Source of the DNA: MGNI01 sp964353875
Lineage (GTDB): Bacteria; Chloroflexota; Anaerolineae; Anaerolineales; E44-bin32
Direction: 5' to 3'
DNA length: 32,795 nt
Assembly: GCA_964353875.1 (NCBI GenBank)
Contig: CAYGXU010000029.1
Span: 1 to 32,795, forward strand
Below are positions 7,040 through 14,952 of this stretch, piece by piece. The translations under genes were made by a program, and so were the position numbers. Below the pieces are notes generated by a model. The model saw only the letters and a list, made by a program, of their open reading frames with translations. It searched no databases and was not told where the DNA came from. Numbering within the stretch: the stretch's first letter is position 1; each line of letters opens with the position of its first letter.

Positions 7040-9088
7040 ATGAGTAATCGCTTACAACATGAAACCTCACCTTACCTCCTCCAACACGCGGCCAATCCCG
7101 TTGATTGGCATCCTTGGGGATCAGAAGCTTTGGAACGGGCAAAAGCGGAGGATAAACCTATCTTCCTTAGTATTGGGTATGCGGCCTGTCACTGGTGTCA
7201 TGTCATGGCACACGAGTCCTTTGAGGATCATGAGACCGCCAACCTGCTGAACCGTCATTTCATCAACATCAAAGTGGATCGAGAAGAGCGTCCCGATATC
7301 GACGTAATCTATATGGATGCGGTCGTATCGATTACAGGTCAGGGTGGTTGGCCTCTCTCTGTTTTCCTCACTCCCGATGGCCGGCCTTTTCATGGCGGCA
7401 CTTATTTTCCTCCTGTTCCGCGCTTTAATATCCCCTCTTTTCGAGAGGTGTTACAAGAAATTGCCAGAATCTGGGTTGAAGAACGCCCTAAAGCAGAACA
7501 GATCGCCGATCAACTCACAAGGAATATCACGATTGGCCCACAGATCGTCCGAACCTCCCAAGAACTCAACGGCTCCCTTCTCGACCATGCAGTTGAAACC
7601 CTTTTCCGCCGATTCGATTGGAAAAGAGGAGGTTGGGGATCAGCGCCTAAATTCCCTCAATCGATGATCATTGAATTCCTCTTCCGACACCATCAGCGCA
7701 AGGACGACAAACTAGCCTTGGAGATGGCCACCCAGACTCTTAAAAACATGGCGCGTGGCGGCATGTACGATCTCATCGGCGGCGGGTTCCACCGCTATTC
7801 AGTCGATGATCAATGGCTTGTGCCGCATTTTGAGAAGATGCTCTATGACAATGCCCTTCTCTCACAAACCTATTTGCACGCCTGGCAGATCACCCAGGAT
7901 CCATTCTTTTTAGAAATTTCAGAAGAGACATTTAATTTCTTACTGAGGGAAATGCACCATCCTTCAGGAGGCTTCTTCTCATCGCTAGATGCTGATGCGG
8001 ATGGGAAAGAAGGGAGCTACTATCTTTGGGCCATGGGTGAGGTTATGGAAATTCTGACTGACCATGCCCATTCCAATCTCGTATTCGAAGCATTCGGGCT
8101 CACCGCAGAGGGGAACTTCGAGGGTAAAAACATCCCATATCGGGCTATTAATGAGCAGACCCTAGCAGACAATCATGGTTTAACTCCAGAAAGCTTGCAC
8201 ACATTGCTTGCAGATGCGAAAAGACAGTTGCTGCTCAAGCGTGAACAGCGAGTGCGTCCTGGCCTGGATGATAAGATCTTGACTTCATGGAATGGCCTGC
8301 TGCTATCGGCATTAGCAACTGCAGCTCGCCTGATTTCATCTGAAAAATACCTCCCAACTGCCCATCAGCTCGCGGAGTTCCTCCTGGAAGAATTGGTTAT
8401 TGAAGGAAAATTGATGCGCTCATGGCGAGAGGGTCGAGCGCGTTACCAGGCTTATCTTGAGGATCACGCTGCCTTAGGGCTGGGTATGTTAGATCTCTAT
8501 CAGACGGACTTTAATCCGAATTGGTACCAAATTGCGGTGAAGCAAGCGGAAGAGATCTTAGAGCACTTTTCCGATCCCGAAGGAGGCTTCTTCGATACCC
8601 GCGATGACCATGAGAGGATGATCTCGAGACCTAAGGGGATCCAAGATAGCCCGACCCCCAGTGGGAACACGCTCGCAACTGCGCTCCTCATGAGACTTTT
8701 CTCATTTTCAGGCGAATCGCGCTTCGGCGATCCTGTTGAGAAGAACCTGAGTGCCATTCAATCCCATCTTGAGCGCTATCCCTCCGCCTTTGCCGGGTGG
8801 CTATGCGAAGCCGATTATGCCTTGGGTCCTCAAATTCAATTGGCGATCGTTGGCTCCCCTGATATGCCCGCCTTCCAAGATTTAATCCTTGGAGCCAACC
8901 AACGCTTCCATCCTAGATTAGTCACCGCCGCTGGCTCCCCTGCTGACCCACGCCAGCCTCACCTTCTAATGGGAAGAGCAGCTCTTAACAACCAGTCTAC
9001 CGCCTACCTCTGTCAGGGTTTCGCCTGCAAGCTGCCAACCACCTCAGCCGAGGAACTCATGCGACAATTGGATGAGGTTGTCGTTTGA
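7040..9088 (+). CDS. YyaL/SPATA20-type protein (DUF255 thioredoxin fold plus alpha/alpha barrel)
   Basis: A 682-residue full-length member of the YyaL/spermatogenesis-associated protein 20 family. The N-terminal DUF255 domain (about 1-165) starts with the signature NRLQHETSPYLLQHAANPVDW and carries a thioredoxin-like CHWCH centre (Cys50, Cys53). KVDREERPDID and GGWPLSVFLTPDGRPFHGGTY are also conserved. The rest is an (alpha/alpha)6 barrel related to N-acylglucosamine 2-epimerases (GGMYDLIGGGFHRYSVD, VPHFEKMLYDNA, DDKILTSWNGLLLSAL). Biochemical function is not established for the family; a redox or sugar-related role is usually guessed. No signal peptide. AAAGGACCT precedes the ATG. It is monocistronic and convergent with glmS. 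Confidence 0.92.
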   Translation: MSNRLQHETSPYLLQHAANPVDWHPWGSEALERAKAEDKPIFLSIGYAACHWCHVMAHESFEDHETANLLNRHFINIKVDREERPDIDVIYMDAVVSITGQGGWPLSVFLTPDGRPFHGGTYFPPVPRFNIPSFREVLQEIARIWVEERPKAEQIADQLTRNITIGPQIVRTSQELNGSLLDHAVETLFRRFDWKRGGWGSAPKFPQSMIIEFLFRHHQRKDDKLALEMATQTLKNMARGGMYDLIGGGFHRYSVDDQWLVPHFEKMLYDNALLSQTYLHAWQITQDPFFLEISEETFNFLLREMHHPSGGFFSSLDADADGKEGSYYLWAMGEVMEILTDHAHSNLVFEAFGLTAEGNFEGKNIPYRAINEQTLADNHGLTPESLHTLLADAKRQLLLKREQRVRPGLDDKILTSWNGLLLSALATAARLISSEKYLPTAHQLAEFLLEELVIEGKLMRSWREGRARYQAYLEDHAALGLGMLDLYQTDFNPNWYQIAVKQAEEILEHFSDPEGGFFDTRDDHERMISRPKGIQDSPTPSGNTLATALLMRLFSFSGESRFGDPVEKNLSAIQSHLERYPSAFAGWLCEADYALGPQIQLAIVGSPDMPAFQDLILGANQRFHPRLVTAAGSPADPRQPHLLMGRAALNNQSTAYLCQGFACKLPTTSAEELMRQLDEVVV

Positions 9089-9205
9089 CAATTCGATATT
9101 GCCACCGCTTTTCCATCGTAAGAACTGGGAGATCGTATCCAAGAGAGGCATCAATCCCTTAATAAGAACCGAGGAATTATCCTCCATAATGAAGAGCAGG
9201 AGATC

Positions 9206-11047
9206 TCACTCCACTGTCACACTCTTCGCCAAATTACGCGGTTGATCGACATCCGCCCCGCGCAGTACCGCTACATGATAGGCCAATAACTGTAAGGGGA
9301 TGATCGCTGTGACCGGACTCAAGTGCCAGGGGGTGTCTGGAATCCAAAGGATGTGATCGGCGAGGCTCTTTACCAACTGATCTCCCTCCGTCGCCACGGC
9401 AATGACCACGCCGCCGCGCGCTTTCGTCTGTTCCAATTGACTGATCATCTTCTCATACCATGGATCTTTGGGAACCACGGCGATCACCGGCATCTCTTTA
9501 TCGACCAAGGCGATCGGGCCATGCTTCATCTCCCCTGCCGGATAAGCCTCGGCATGGATGTATGAAATTTCCTTTAATTTAAGCGCACCCTCATAGGCTG
9601 TAGGCATGTTGATCCCCCTGCCAAGAAAAAGGCAGTGTAAAACATCTTTCAGATGCCAAGCCACCCGCTCGACTTCCTTAGCGCGATTAAGACACTGACC
9701 AACCAAATCCGGTATCAAGCGCAGACTGTGGATCAATGCCCTCCTGGCCTTCTCATCCAATTCCCCTCGCAACTCTCCAAGCAAGATAGCAAGCATGTAT
9801 AGGTCAATCAGGGGGGCGGTATAAGCTTTCGTCGAAGCAACGCCAATCTCCGGACCGGCCTGCATACCAATCGTCCCATCGGCGATACGCATTGCCTGTG
9901 AACCGATGACATTCACGATACTCCATAACTTTGCCCCGCGGTCACGCGCCTCAGCCATGGCAGCCAGGGTATCGGCGGTCTCACCGGATTGGCTGATCGC
10001 CAAAACTACCGTCTCCTCGTCCACCAAAGGTTCACGGTAACGGAACTCTGAAGCGATGTCCACCTCGACCGGAATCCGAGCGATACGTTCGATGAGGATT
10101 TTACCCACCATGCCCGCATGCGCGGCGGTGCCACAGGCGGTGATGACCATGCGCCTTATCCGTGCTGCGAAATCTTTCGTCAGGTTTAATTGCGGCAGAA
10201 GAATATGCCCTCCCTCGAAATCCACCCTCCCCCCAATGCTGTTGGTGATCGAGTGCACCTGCTCAAAGATTTCTTTCTGCATGAAGTGTTTATATTCACC
10301 CTTCTCTGCCGAGACGGGATCCCAGGATACGGTTTGGATTTCCGCCTGGACAACCTCCCCATTTAAGTCGGTTATCTGAAATCCATCTCGGGTGATGACC
10401 GCGATTTGCGACGGATTCAGGAATACCATGCGACGGGTGTGTTCCAGGATCGCCGGGATGTCAGAAGCTACAAACATCTCTCCCTCTCCAACCCCGATCA
10501 CCACACCACCAGCATTTCCCAATCGAGCCGCGACGATCTTATCCGGTTCGCGCAGGGAGAATAAGACAATGCCATGCGCTCCCCTGAGGTGTTTGATCGT
10601 GCGACGTGTAGCCTCGACCAGATCAACCCCAAGGGCAAGATAACGATCGATCAATTGGACGATCACCTCCGTATCTGTCTCGGATTGAAAAGGCACTCCC
10701 TCCGCCATCAACTCATCACGCAATGCCAGGAAATTCTCAACAATGCCATTATGGACGAGGACGACTTCACCGCTGGCGCTTAGATGCGGATGGGCATTTT
10801 GGGCACTGGGTTCGCCGTGCGTGGCCCAGCGCGTGTGCCCTACCCCCAGATTGCCATGAACCGGTCTGGCCTCCAGGAGCGCCTCTAATCGCTGCAATTT
10901 TCCTGCATCACGTCGGACCTCGATCTTGCCCTCTTGAAGAACAGCCAACCCAGCCGAATCGTAACCCCGATATTCCAGACGTCGCAGTCCTTCGAATATC
11001 AGGGGAGGAGCGTCACGCGCGCCAACATAGCCCACAATACCGCACAT
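9206..11047 (-). CDS. glmS: Glucosamine-fructose-6-phosphate aminotransferase (isomerizing)
   Basis: Converts fructose-6-phosphate and glutamine into glucosamine-6-phosphate and glutamate, the entry step to UDP-GlcNAc for peptidoglycan and other glycans. The N-terminal glutamine amidohydrolase domain begins MCGIVGYVG with Cys2 as nucleophile and has HTRWATHGEPS and HNGIVEN. Two SIS isomerase domains follow (about 290-600; SQSGETADTLAAM, KEISYIHAEAYPAGE), and the C-terminus ends in the family-typical KSVTVE. At 613 residues it is full length. A strong AGGAGG lies 5 nt before the ATG. The leader contains a glmS ribozyme, so the end product glucosamine-6-phosphate probably controls expression by mRNA self-cleavage. 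Transcribed alone, convergent with the YyaL-like gene. Confidence 0.97.
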   Translation of the reverse strand: MCGIVGYVGARDAPPLIFEGLRRLEYRGYDSAGLAVLQEGKIEVRRDAGKLQRLEALLEARPVHGNLGVGHTRWATHGEPSAQNAHPHLSASGEVVLVHNGIVENFLALRDELMAEGVPFQSETDTEVIVQLIDRYLALGVDLVEATRRTIKHLRGAHGIVLFSLREPDKIVAARLGNAGGVVIGVGEGEMFVASDIPAILEHTRRMVFLNPSQIAVITRDGFQITDLNGEVVQAEIQTVSWDPVSAEKGEYKHFMQKEIFEQVHSITNSIGGRVDFEGGHILLPQLNLTKDFAARIRRMVITACGTAAHAGMVGKILIERIARIPVEVDIASEFRYREPLVDEETVVLAISQSGETADTLAAMAEARDRGAKLWSIVNVIGSQAMRIADGTIGMQAGPEIGVASTKAYTAPLIDLYMLAILLGELRGELDEKARRALIHSLRLIPDLVGQCLNRAKEVERVAWHLKDVLHCLFLGRGINMPTAYEGALKLKEISYIHAEAYPAGEMKHGPIALVDKEMPVIAVVPKDPWYEKMISQLEQTKARGGVVIAVATEGDQLVKSLADHILWIPDTPWHLSPVTAIIPLQLLAYHVAVLRGADVDQPRNLAKSVTVE

Positions 11048-11082
11048 GGTATGCCTCCTGATTTGTCGTTTCTACTTGTACT

Positions 11083-11303
11083 GCCACATCTTTATGCGCT
11101 TGTCCTCCCTGTTGCCAGGGAGGTATTTCGCCGAAAGTTTTTATAACGAAAGGGTACGGACGGTGGCTCGCCCGGGGGGCATCCGCTGATCACTCGATTT
11201 TCCCGGTCAGACGGTGGAGCTCCGCCTGATCTCGCTGGTTGGCCCCACTTCGCAGTGGGGAACCCCCTCCTCGTCATCCCGATGGGCATCGGGCCCTTGC
11301 GCT
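11083..11303 (-). promoter_or_regulatory. glmS self-cleaving ribozyme/riboswitch with inserted hairpins
   Basis: Read on the minus strand, the leader of glmS carries the conserved glmS ribozyme layout. The cleavage site is A|GCGC (between 11303 and 11302). P1 is a short hairpin (11278-11293, six pairs, GCCC loop). The core strand GACGAGGAGGGGGTT is at 11261-11275, and ATCGAG and GCGGATGCCCCCCGG (11172-11186) form the other core strands, with P2.1 as GGGGG/CCCCC. P3 pairs GCCAC (11163-11167) with GTGGC (11083-11087). P4 pairs CTTTcgGCG (11129-11137) with CGCatAAAG (11090-11098) and encloses an 8-bp hairpin with a GCAA tetraloop (11104-11123). The family uses glucosamine-6-phosphate as cofactor. 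Unusual: 62 nt (11199-11260) are inserted between GGGGGTT and the ATCGAG strand. One C-G pair of the P2.2 helix appears to be A-A. Confidence 0.9.
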
Positions 11304-11361
11304 GACCCTTTCCAAAGTTTTTTCCCGGTTCACCTCTCCTTGCGCGGAATCTGAGATTTTG

Positions 11362-11389
11362 ATTATACCCGTCTTTTCATCGACGACAA
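11362..11389 (-). promoter_or_regulatory. Sigma70-type promoter of glmS
   Basis: On the minus strand TTGTCG (11384-11389) and a perfect TATAAT (11362-11367) are spaced 16 bp. Transcription would begin near 11355, about 50 nt before the ribozyme cleavage site. Confidence 0.7.
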
Positions 11390-11543
11390 AGGCCATTATT
11401 CGTTGCTACTGCTGCAAGACTCCTCAGCTAGACTAATAGTATCTCTTCATCTCACCTTTTATCAAAACGAATCTCACTAAAATGGCACTCATTGATTTTC
11501 TCACGTCCAAATATATCATCGGAGTTTGCCAGAGATAAGCAGA

Positions 11544-11574
11544 ACCTCTCGCAGGTTTGGTAATTGCGAGAGGT
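11544..11574 (-). terminator. Stem-loop after plsC, possible terminator
   Basis: A perfect 10-bp stem (ACCTCTCGCA 11544-11553 with TGCGAGAGGT 11565-11574), with an 11-nt loop, lies 40 nt beyond the plsC stop. The following minus-strand tract (TTCTGCTTATCT) is only moderately T-rich, so termination may be weak or factor-dependent. It would close the long minus-strand operon. The bases from here to the glmS promoter show nothing further. Confidence 0.5.
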
Positions 11575-11613
11575 GACTGAATGGGTGCTATCTTGGCGCT
11601 GTGGTGAACAATA

Positions 11614-12348
11614 TCAAATATACTCAACGGTCTCCATTGTGGCCGCGGATAAATCGGAGTACTCTCCACGTAAGTGCTCAGGTAACATCCGCGCCAAAAC
11701 ATACATAGCCTCATCCATCATCAGCCTTAATAATTGACGATCCGGTCTTGAAGCGACCATTCGAAATCGGAAGGGAGCGCCCACTTGAATCACAGCTCCC
11801 GGTTTTCGCCAGCGAGCCAGGCTGATTGAGGGGAAACCCTGGGTTCCGGTAACGGCAACAGGGATGATCGGCACTCCTGATTTCGCACCGAGATAGGCGA
11901 CACCCTCTCTCGGATCCCGCAGGCTTGGATGACGTGTACCTTCGGGAGCCATCAGTAGCAACTCCCCTGCTTTCAACACAGCCAGCGCTTCTCGCACCGC
12001 CTGCCGATCAAAACCCTCTCGCATTACTGGGATGGCCGCCCAAATACGTGGGAAAATACCAATAACCGGATAATGAAAAGCCTCAATCTTTGCCAAAGGA
12101 ACCACATACCGTGGCAAGTTAGCGAGGACAATGAGCGGATCGACGAAGGCGATATGATTAATCATCACAATCCCAGGTCCGGAAGGTGGGATGTTCTCCA
12201 ATCCCTCAATTCGATCCACTCTTACCAAAAAGCGAAATCCGATTTGATGCAGCAGAAAACGGCATAATTTTCGACGCCATTCGTAGCGTCCATGTTCATA
12301 AGGCACGAAAACCATCTTATGACTTGCGCTCTTTGCCAACAATTCCAT
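11614..12348 (-). CDS. plsC: 1-acyl-sn-glycerol-3-phosphate acyltransferase family protein
   Basis: PlsC-type acyltransferase, expected to acylate lysophosphatidic acid at sn-2 in phospholipid synthesis on the inner face of the membrane. The catalytic NHx4D motif is NHIAFVDP, the substrate-binding motif is APEGTRHPS, and a third conserved block (VPIIPVAVTGTQG) is present. The length (244 residues) is usual. The ATG at 12348 is used; a GTG one codon upstream has slightly better spacing to the GAGGGG ribosome site. It is the last gene of the minus-strand series and follows cmk with a 102-bp gap, an order (cmk then plsC) that is widespread in bacteria. The specific acyl acceptor is unproven. Confidence 0.9.
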   Translation of the reverse strand: MELLAKSASHKMVFVPYEHGRYEWRRKLCRFLLHQIGFRFLVRVDRIEGLENIPPSGPGIVMINHIAFVDPLIVLANLPRYVVPLAKIEAFHYPVIGIFPRIWAAIPVMREGFDRQAVREALAVLKAGELLLMAPEGTRHPSLRDPREGVAYLGAKSGVPIIPVAVTGTQGFPSISLARWRKPGAVIQVGAPFRFRMVASRPDRQLLRLMMDEAMYVLARMLPEHLRGEYSDLSAATMETVEYI

Positions 12349-12450
12349 CACTCGTCACCCCTCGATCGATTTTCGAATGACCTCTACTTCTCATTGCAAA
12401 GGAGTGAACATCCTCTCCATTGTTTATAACACCTAATCAGTTAAAAGGAC

Positions 12451-13191
12451 TCATAACTCTTTATTCGCAATCCCAAAATGGGACAATTCCAATATAGGCT
12501 TTACTACTTCATCAATGGTCATTTGAGTGGTATCAATCACGATCGCATCTTTAGCCGCCTTCAAAGGCGCCAGCTCTCGGGTCGAATCAAGCCGATCTCT
12601 CTCCCGCATCGCTTCAAGGATTTGTCTGTAATCCGCCTCTTGCCCGCGCTCAATCCGTTCTTCATATCTTCGGCGTGCTCGTTCTTCGACAGAGGCATCG
12701 AGATAGATCTTGAGGTCTGCTTCAGGTAACACCACCGTGCCAATGTCCCTCCCCACCATGACCACTTTGCCGCGCAGTCCTATCTCTCGTTGCCGATGGC
12801 TCATCAGCTCTCGAACTCCTTTATACATCGATACCTGTGACACATTGGCATCCACTTCCGGGGAACGGATCGCCCATGTGACATCCTCTCCATTTAAGAA
12901 CACCGAATAGGCGCGCCCATCTTCGACAGTCGGCGGCCGAACATCAATGGCGATCTGCGATACCAACGTTGTGACTTTTGCTTCATCCTCAACGTGGATT
13001 TTCATACTTATGGCTGCGAGTGTTGCTGCTCGATACATCACTCCAGTATCTAAGTACAGATATCCCAACCTTGTTGCGATCCGCTGCGCAACGGATGACT
13101 TCCCCGATGCCGCCGGACCATCAATGGCAATGATGCTTGCCACTGCGCCATGATCGCTCTGACTCATTCTGGTTGTATCCTCATCTTTCAC
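12451..13191 (-). CDS. cmk: Cytidylate kinase
   Basis: Phosphorylates CMP and dCMP to the diphosphates using ATP. Visible marks are the P-loop GPAASGKSS, LDTGVMYRAATLAA, the CMP-binding VGRDIGTVVLPEADLKIYLDAS, and the lid segment RARRRYEERIERG. The length (246 residues including a short extra N-terminus) is slightly above the usual 220-230. The GTG at 13191 overlaps the stop of the upstream GT-C gene as GTGA and follows GGAGG, so I take it as start; an ATG at 13167 would remove eight residues. Coupling to a glycosyltransferase operon is probably positional, although CMP is a by-product of CDP- and CMP-sugar chemistry. Confidence 0.94.
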   Translation of the reverse strand: MKDEDTTRMSQSDHGAVASIIAIDGPAASGKSSVAQRIATRLGYLYLDTGVMYRAATLAAISMKIHVEDEAKVTTLVSQIAIDVRPPTVEDGRAYSVFLNGEDVTWAIRSPEVDANVSQVSMYKGVRELMSHRQREIGLRGKVVMVGRDIGTVVLPEADLKIYLDASVEERARRRYEERIERGQEADYRQILEAMRERDRLDSTRELAPLKAAKDAIVIDTTQMTIDEVVKPILELSHFGIANKEL

Positions 13192-14936
13192 TCTGCCTCC
13201 GCTCCCAGGAAGGCGATATCCTCACGTATAAGCAAAAGCCATTTCTCGATGGTTACAGGAGCGCTTCTTTTTAACCACCATTTAAAGAATTTTGGTGGGA
13301 TAGGCGTCTTCCATCCCCAACTCTCTCCGATAGCAATCGATTGACCGATATAATCCGATTGGAAGTTGATCTCTCCAATGGCCTCAGGAGCAAGTAGGAT
13401 TGCGGGAGCTGCATTCTCGCTGGTTATATCGTCGCCCATGGGCTTCTGTTCTCGTAACGCCCAAACAAGCGATGGTGTCGGCTCACCTAGAAATTGAATG
13501 GGTAGTCCGTTAGGGATGCCGGTGTTCGTCTGTGAGGTCGATTCAAGCGATTGGAGCAGGATGGGCAATCCCAAGGAGGCAACACGCGCTCGCCAAAGCT
13601 CGCGCCCGGCAACCACATTGTCGGTATAGTTCAATCTCCATAAGCCAGAGACGCTCAGAATGGCAGCCAGGCATGCCAACACCCAGAGAACGCTTCTGCG
13701 TGCTCCTCTCCATCCCCAACCCATCCCGAAAAGTACGACTACCACAATGCTGAAACCCAATAGCATTACGAAACGTTGGAAGCGCACTTGTGGGTTGATC
13801 TCAAACTCTTCTCCAATGATCGCCACTAATTGAATAGATGCCACGAGCATTAAAACCAGCAGGATGACGGTTAATCCGCTAACCCACATCTCGTTAGGGT
13901 CATTTAACTGTTCCTCAAGTAACTTGGCAAAGATACGACTTGCCAGATATCCGAGTGGCAAAACGATCCAAATCAGATCCTCTGGGTCCCTAGAGGGATA
14001 AAGGATGACTACAATTAATGCTACCAATGCCATCAAACTAACAAGTAGCGGCTCTCTCTCACGTCCATGCAATGCTGAGATCATGCCGATGCTGCCGAAA
14101 AGCAAGAGGATTGGCGAGTAAACCGGGAGCATCACGAGGATCGTCGAAATTTGATATGGCGATGCCTCTCGCCAACCTTGGAACCATTCAGCGATTGCAT
14201 CAAAAAAATTCGCCAATCCTCCCAATGACAATCCCAACCCCATTGTGAACACCAAAATCGCTCCTATGACAACCCAAAAATAGCGTGTGTCAGTGGCTTG
14301 TTTTATGGGTGGTTTTTCCGATTTCTTTGACATAAGAAGGCTGGCGCCCTTCCAGAGCAGGAGTGTTACACCAATCACAAGCGCTCCGGTAAAGGCTTTC
14401 GCTCCTGAGGCCAGGGCAATTCCCAAGCCTACCGCACCGAAGATGCGATAAGAACGGGCTTGCTCATCTCCCTGCATTCCGAGCCAGGCCATTCCAGCGA
14501 TCATCCATCCCATAGCGGCCAGGCTGGCAGCGGAAGCGGAACGTGAGGTAGTGACAAAAACGGGAGAAATGGCGAGCAGCAAAGACCATACCACTGCGGC
14601 GGGCAGCCCAATCACTCTCCAGGCAAGCAAAGGGGTCAAGACAAGGATCAGACCTGCAATAGCCGGCGCCAATCTGGCGCTAGCGTCGCTGGCGCCAAAG
14701 ATCTGGAAAACCAGCCGAGTCAGGCTTTCATAGGCAGGTTGCGATTTGGTTAGGTCATCTCCAATGGCAAAGGCAGAGGCATAGGAGGTCCCATGGGCAG
14801 CTGCTAAGGCGGATAGTGCTTCTGCGTCGCTTAAAGGGTATTTCCCCAGGTTACAGAAACGCAGGCAAGATGCAATGATCAGGATGATCAGGAGCGCCAA
14901 ATGCCCCAGTTTCATTTGCAGTCGAAATGACCCCAT
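13188..14936 (-). CDS. GT-C fold membrane glycosyltransferase-like protein (Agl23/ArnT-like)
   Basis: A 582-residue polytopic membrane protein with about twelve hydrophobic segments. After the first helix (ALLIILIIASCLRF) the loop carries an acidic pair (YPLSDAEALS, Asp37 and Glu39), as in the first outer loop of GT-C enzymes where the catalytic acid resides. A second loop follows the ARLAPAIAGLILVLTPLLAW region, as in ArnT/PMT proteins. The C-terminal 130 residues form a non-membrane domain, probably extracytoplasmic. The family most like this in Chloroflexi and Archaea is the Agl23/flippase-associated group that occurs beside Chlor_Arch_YYY genes, which is the context here. Substrate is unknown; a polyprenyl-phosphate-sugar donor is the family expectation. 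The start at 14936 is 16 nt after the upstream stop and has GAGGAAGG. Confidence 0.75.
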   Translation of the reverse strand: MGSFRLQMKLGHLALLIILIIASCLRFCNLGKYPLSDAEALSALAAAHGTSYASAFAIGDDLTKSQPAYESLTRLVFQIFGASDASARLAPAIAGLILVLTPLLAWRVIGLPAAVVWSLLLAISPVFVTTSRSASAASLAAMGWMIAGMAWLGMQGDEQARSYRIFGAVGLGIALASGAKAFTGALVIGVTLLLWKGASLLMSKKSEKPPIKQATDTRYFWVVIGAILVFTMGLGLSLGGLANFFDAIAEWFQGWREASPYQISTILVMLPVYSPILLLFGSIGMISALHGREREPLLVSLMALVALIVVILYPSRDPEDLIWIVLPLGYLASRIFAKLLEEQLNDPNEMWVSGLTVILLVLMLVASIQLVAIIGEEFEINPQVRFQRFVMLLGFSIVVVVLFGMGWGWRGARRSVLWVLACLAAILSVSGLWRLNYTDNVVAGRELWRARVASLGLPILLQSLESTSQTNTGIPNGLPIQFLGEPTPSLVWALREQKPMGDDITSENAAPAILLAPEAIGEINFQSDYIGQSIAIGESWGWKTPIPPKFFKWWLKRSAPVTIEKWLLLIREDIAFLGAEAE

Positions 14937-14952
14937 CTAGTAAAAACCTTCC

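Noticed and set aside
9089..9205. Bidirectional terminator between the YyaL-like gene and glmS
   Set aside because: Only a 5-bp stem (GAGGA/TCCTC near 9170) without T-tracts could be found.
9323..11061. Several plus-strand frames opposite glmS
   Set aside because: They are antisense shadows of a well conserved gene, rich in Ser, Pro and Arg, with no family motifs.
11083..11360. T-box or other riboswitch as explanation of the glmS leader
   Set aside because: No T-box sequence or specifier loop; the glmS ribozyme core motifs and helices explain the leader far better.
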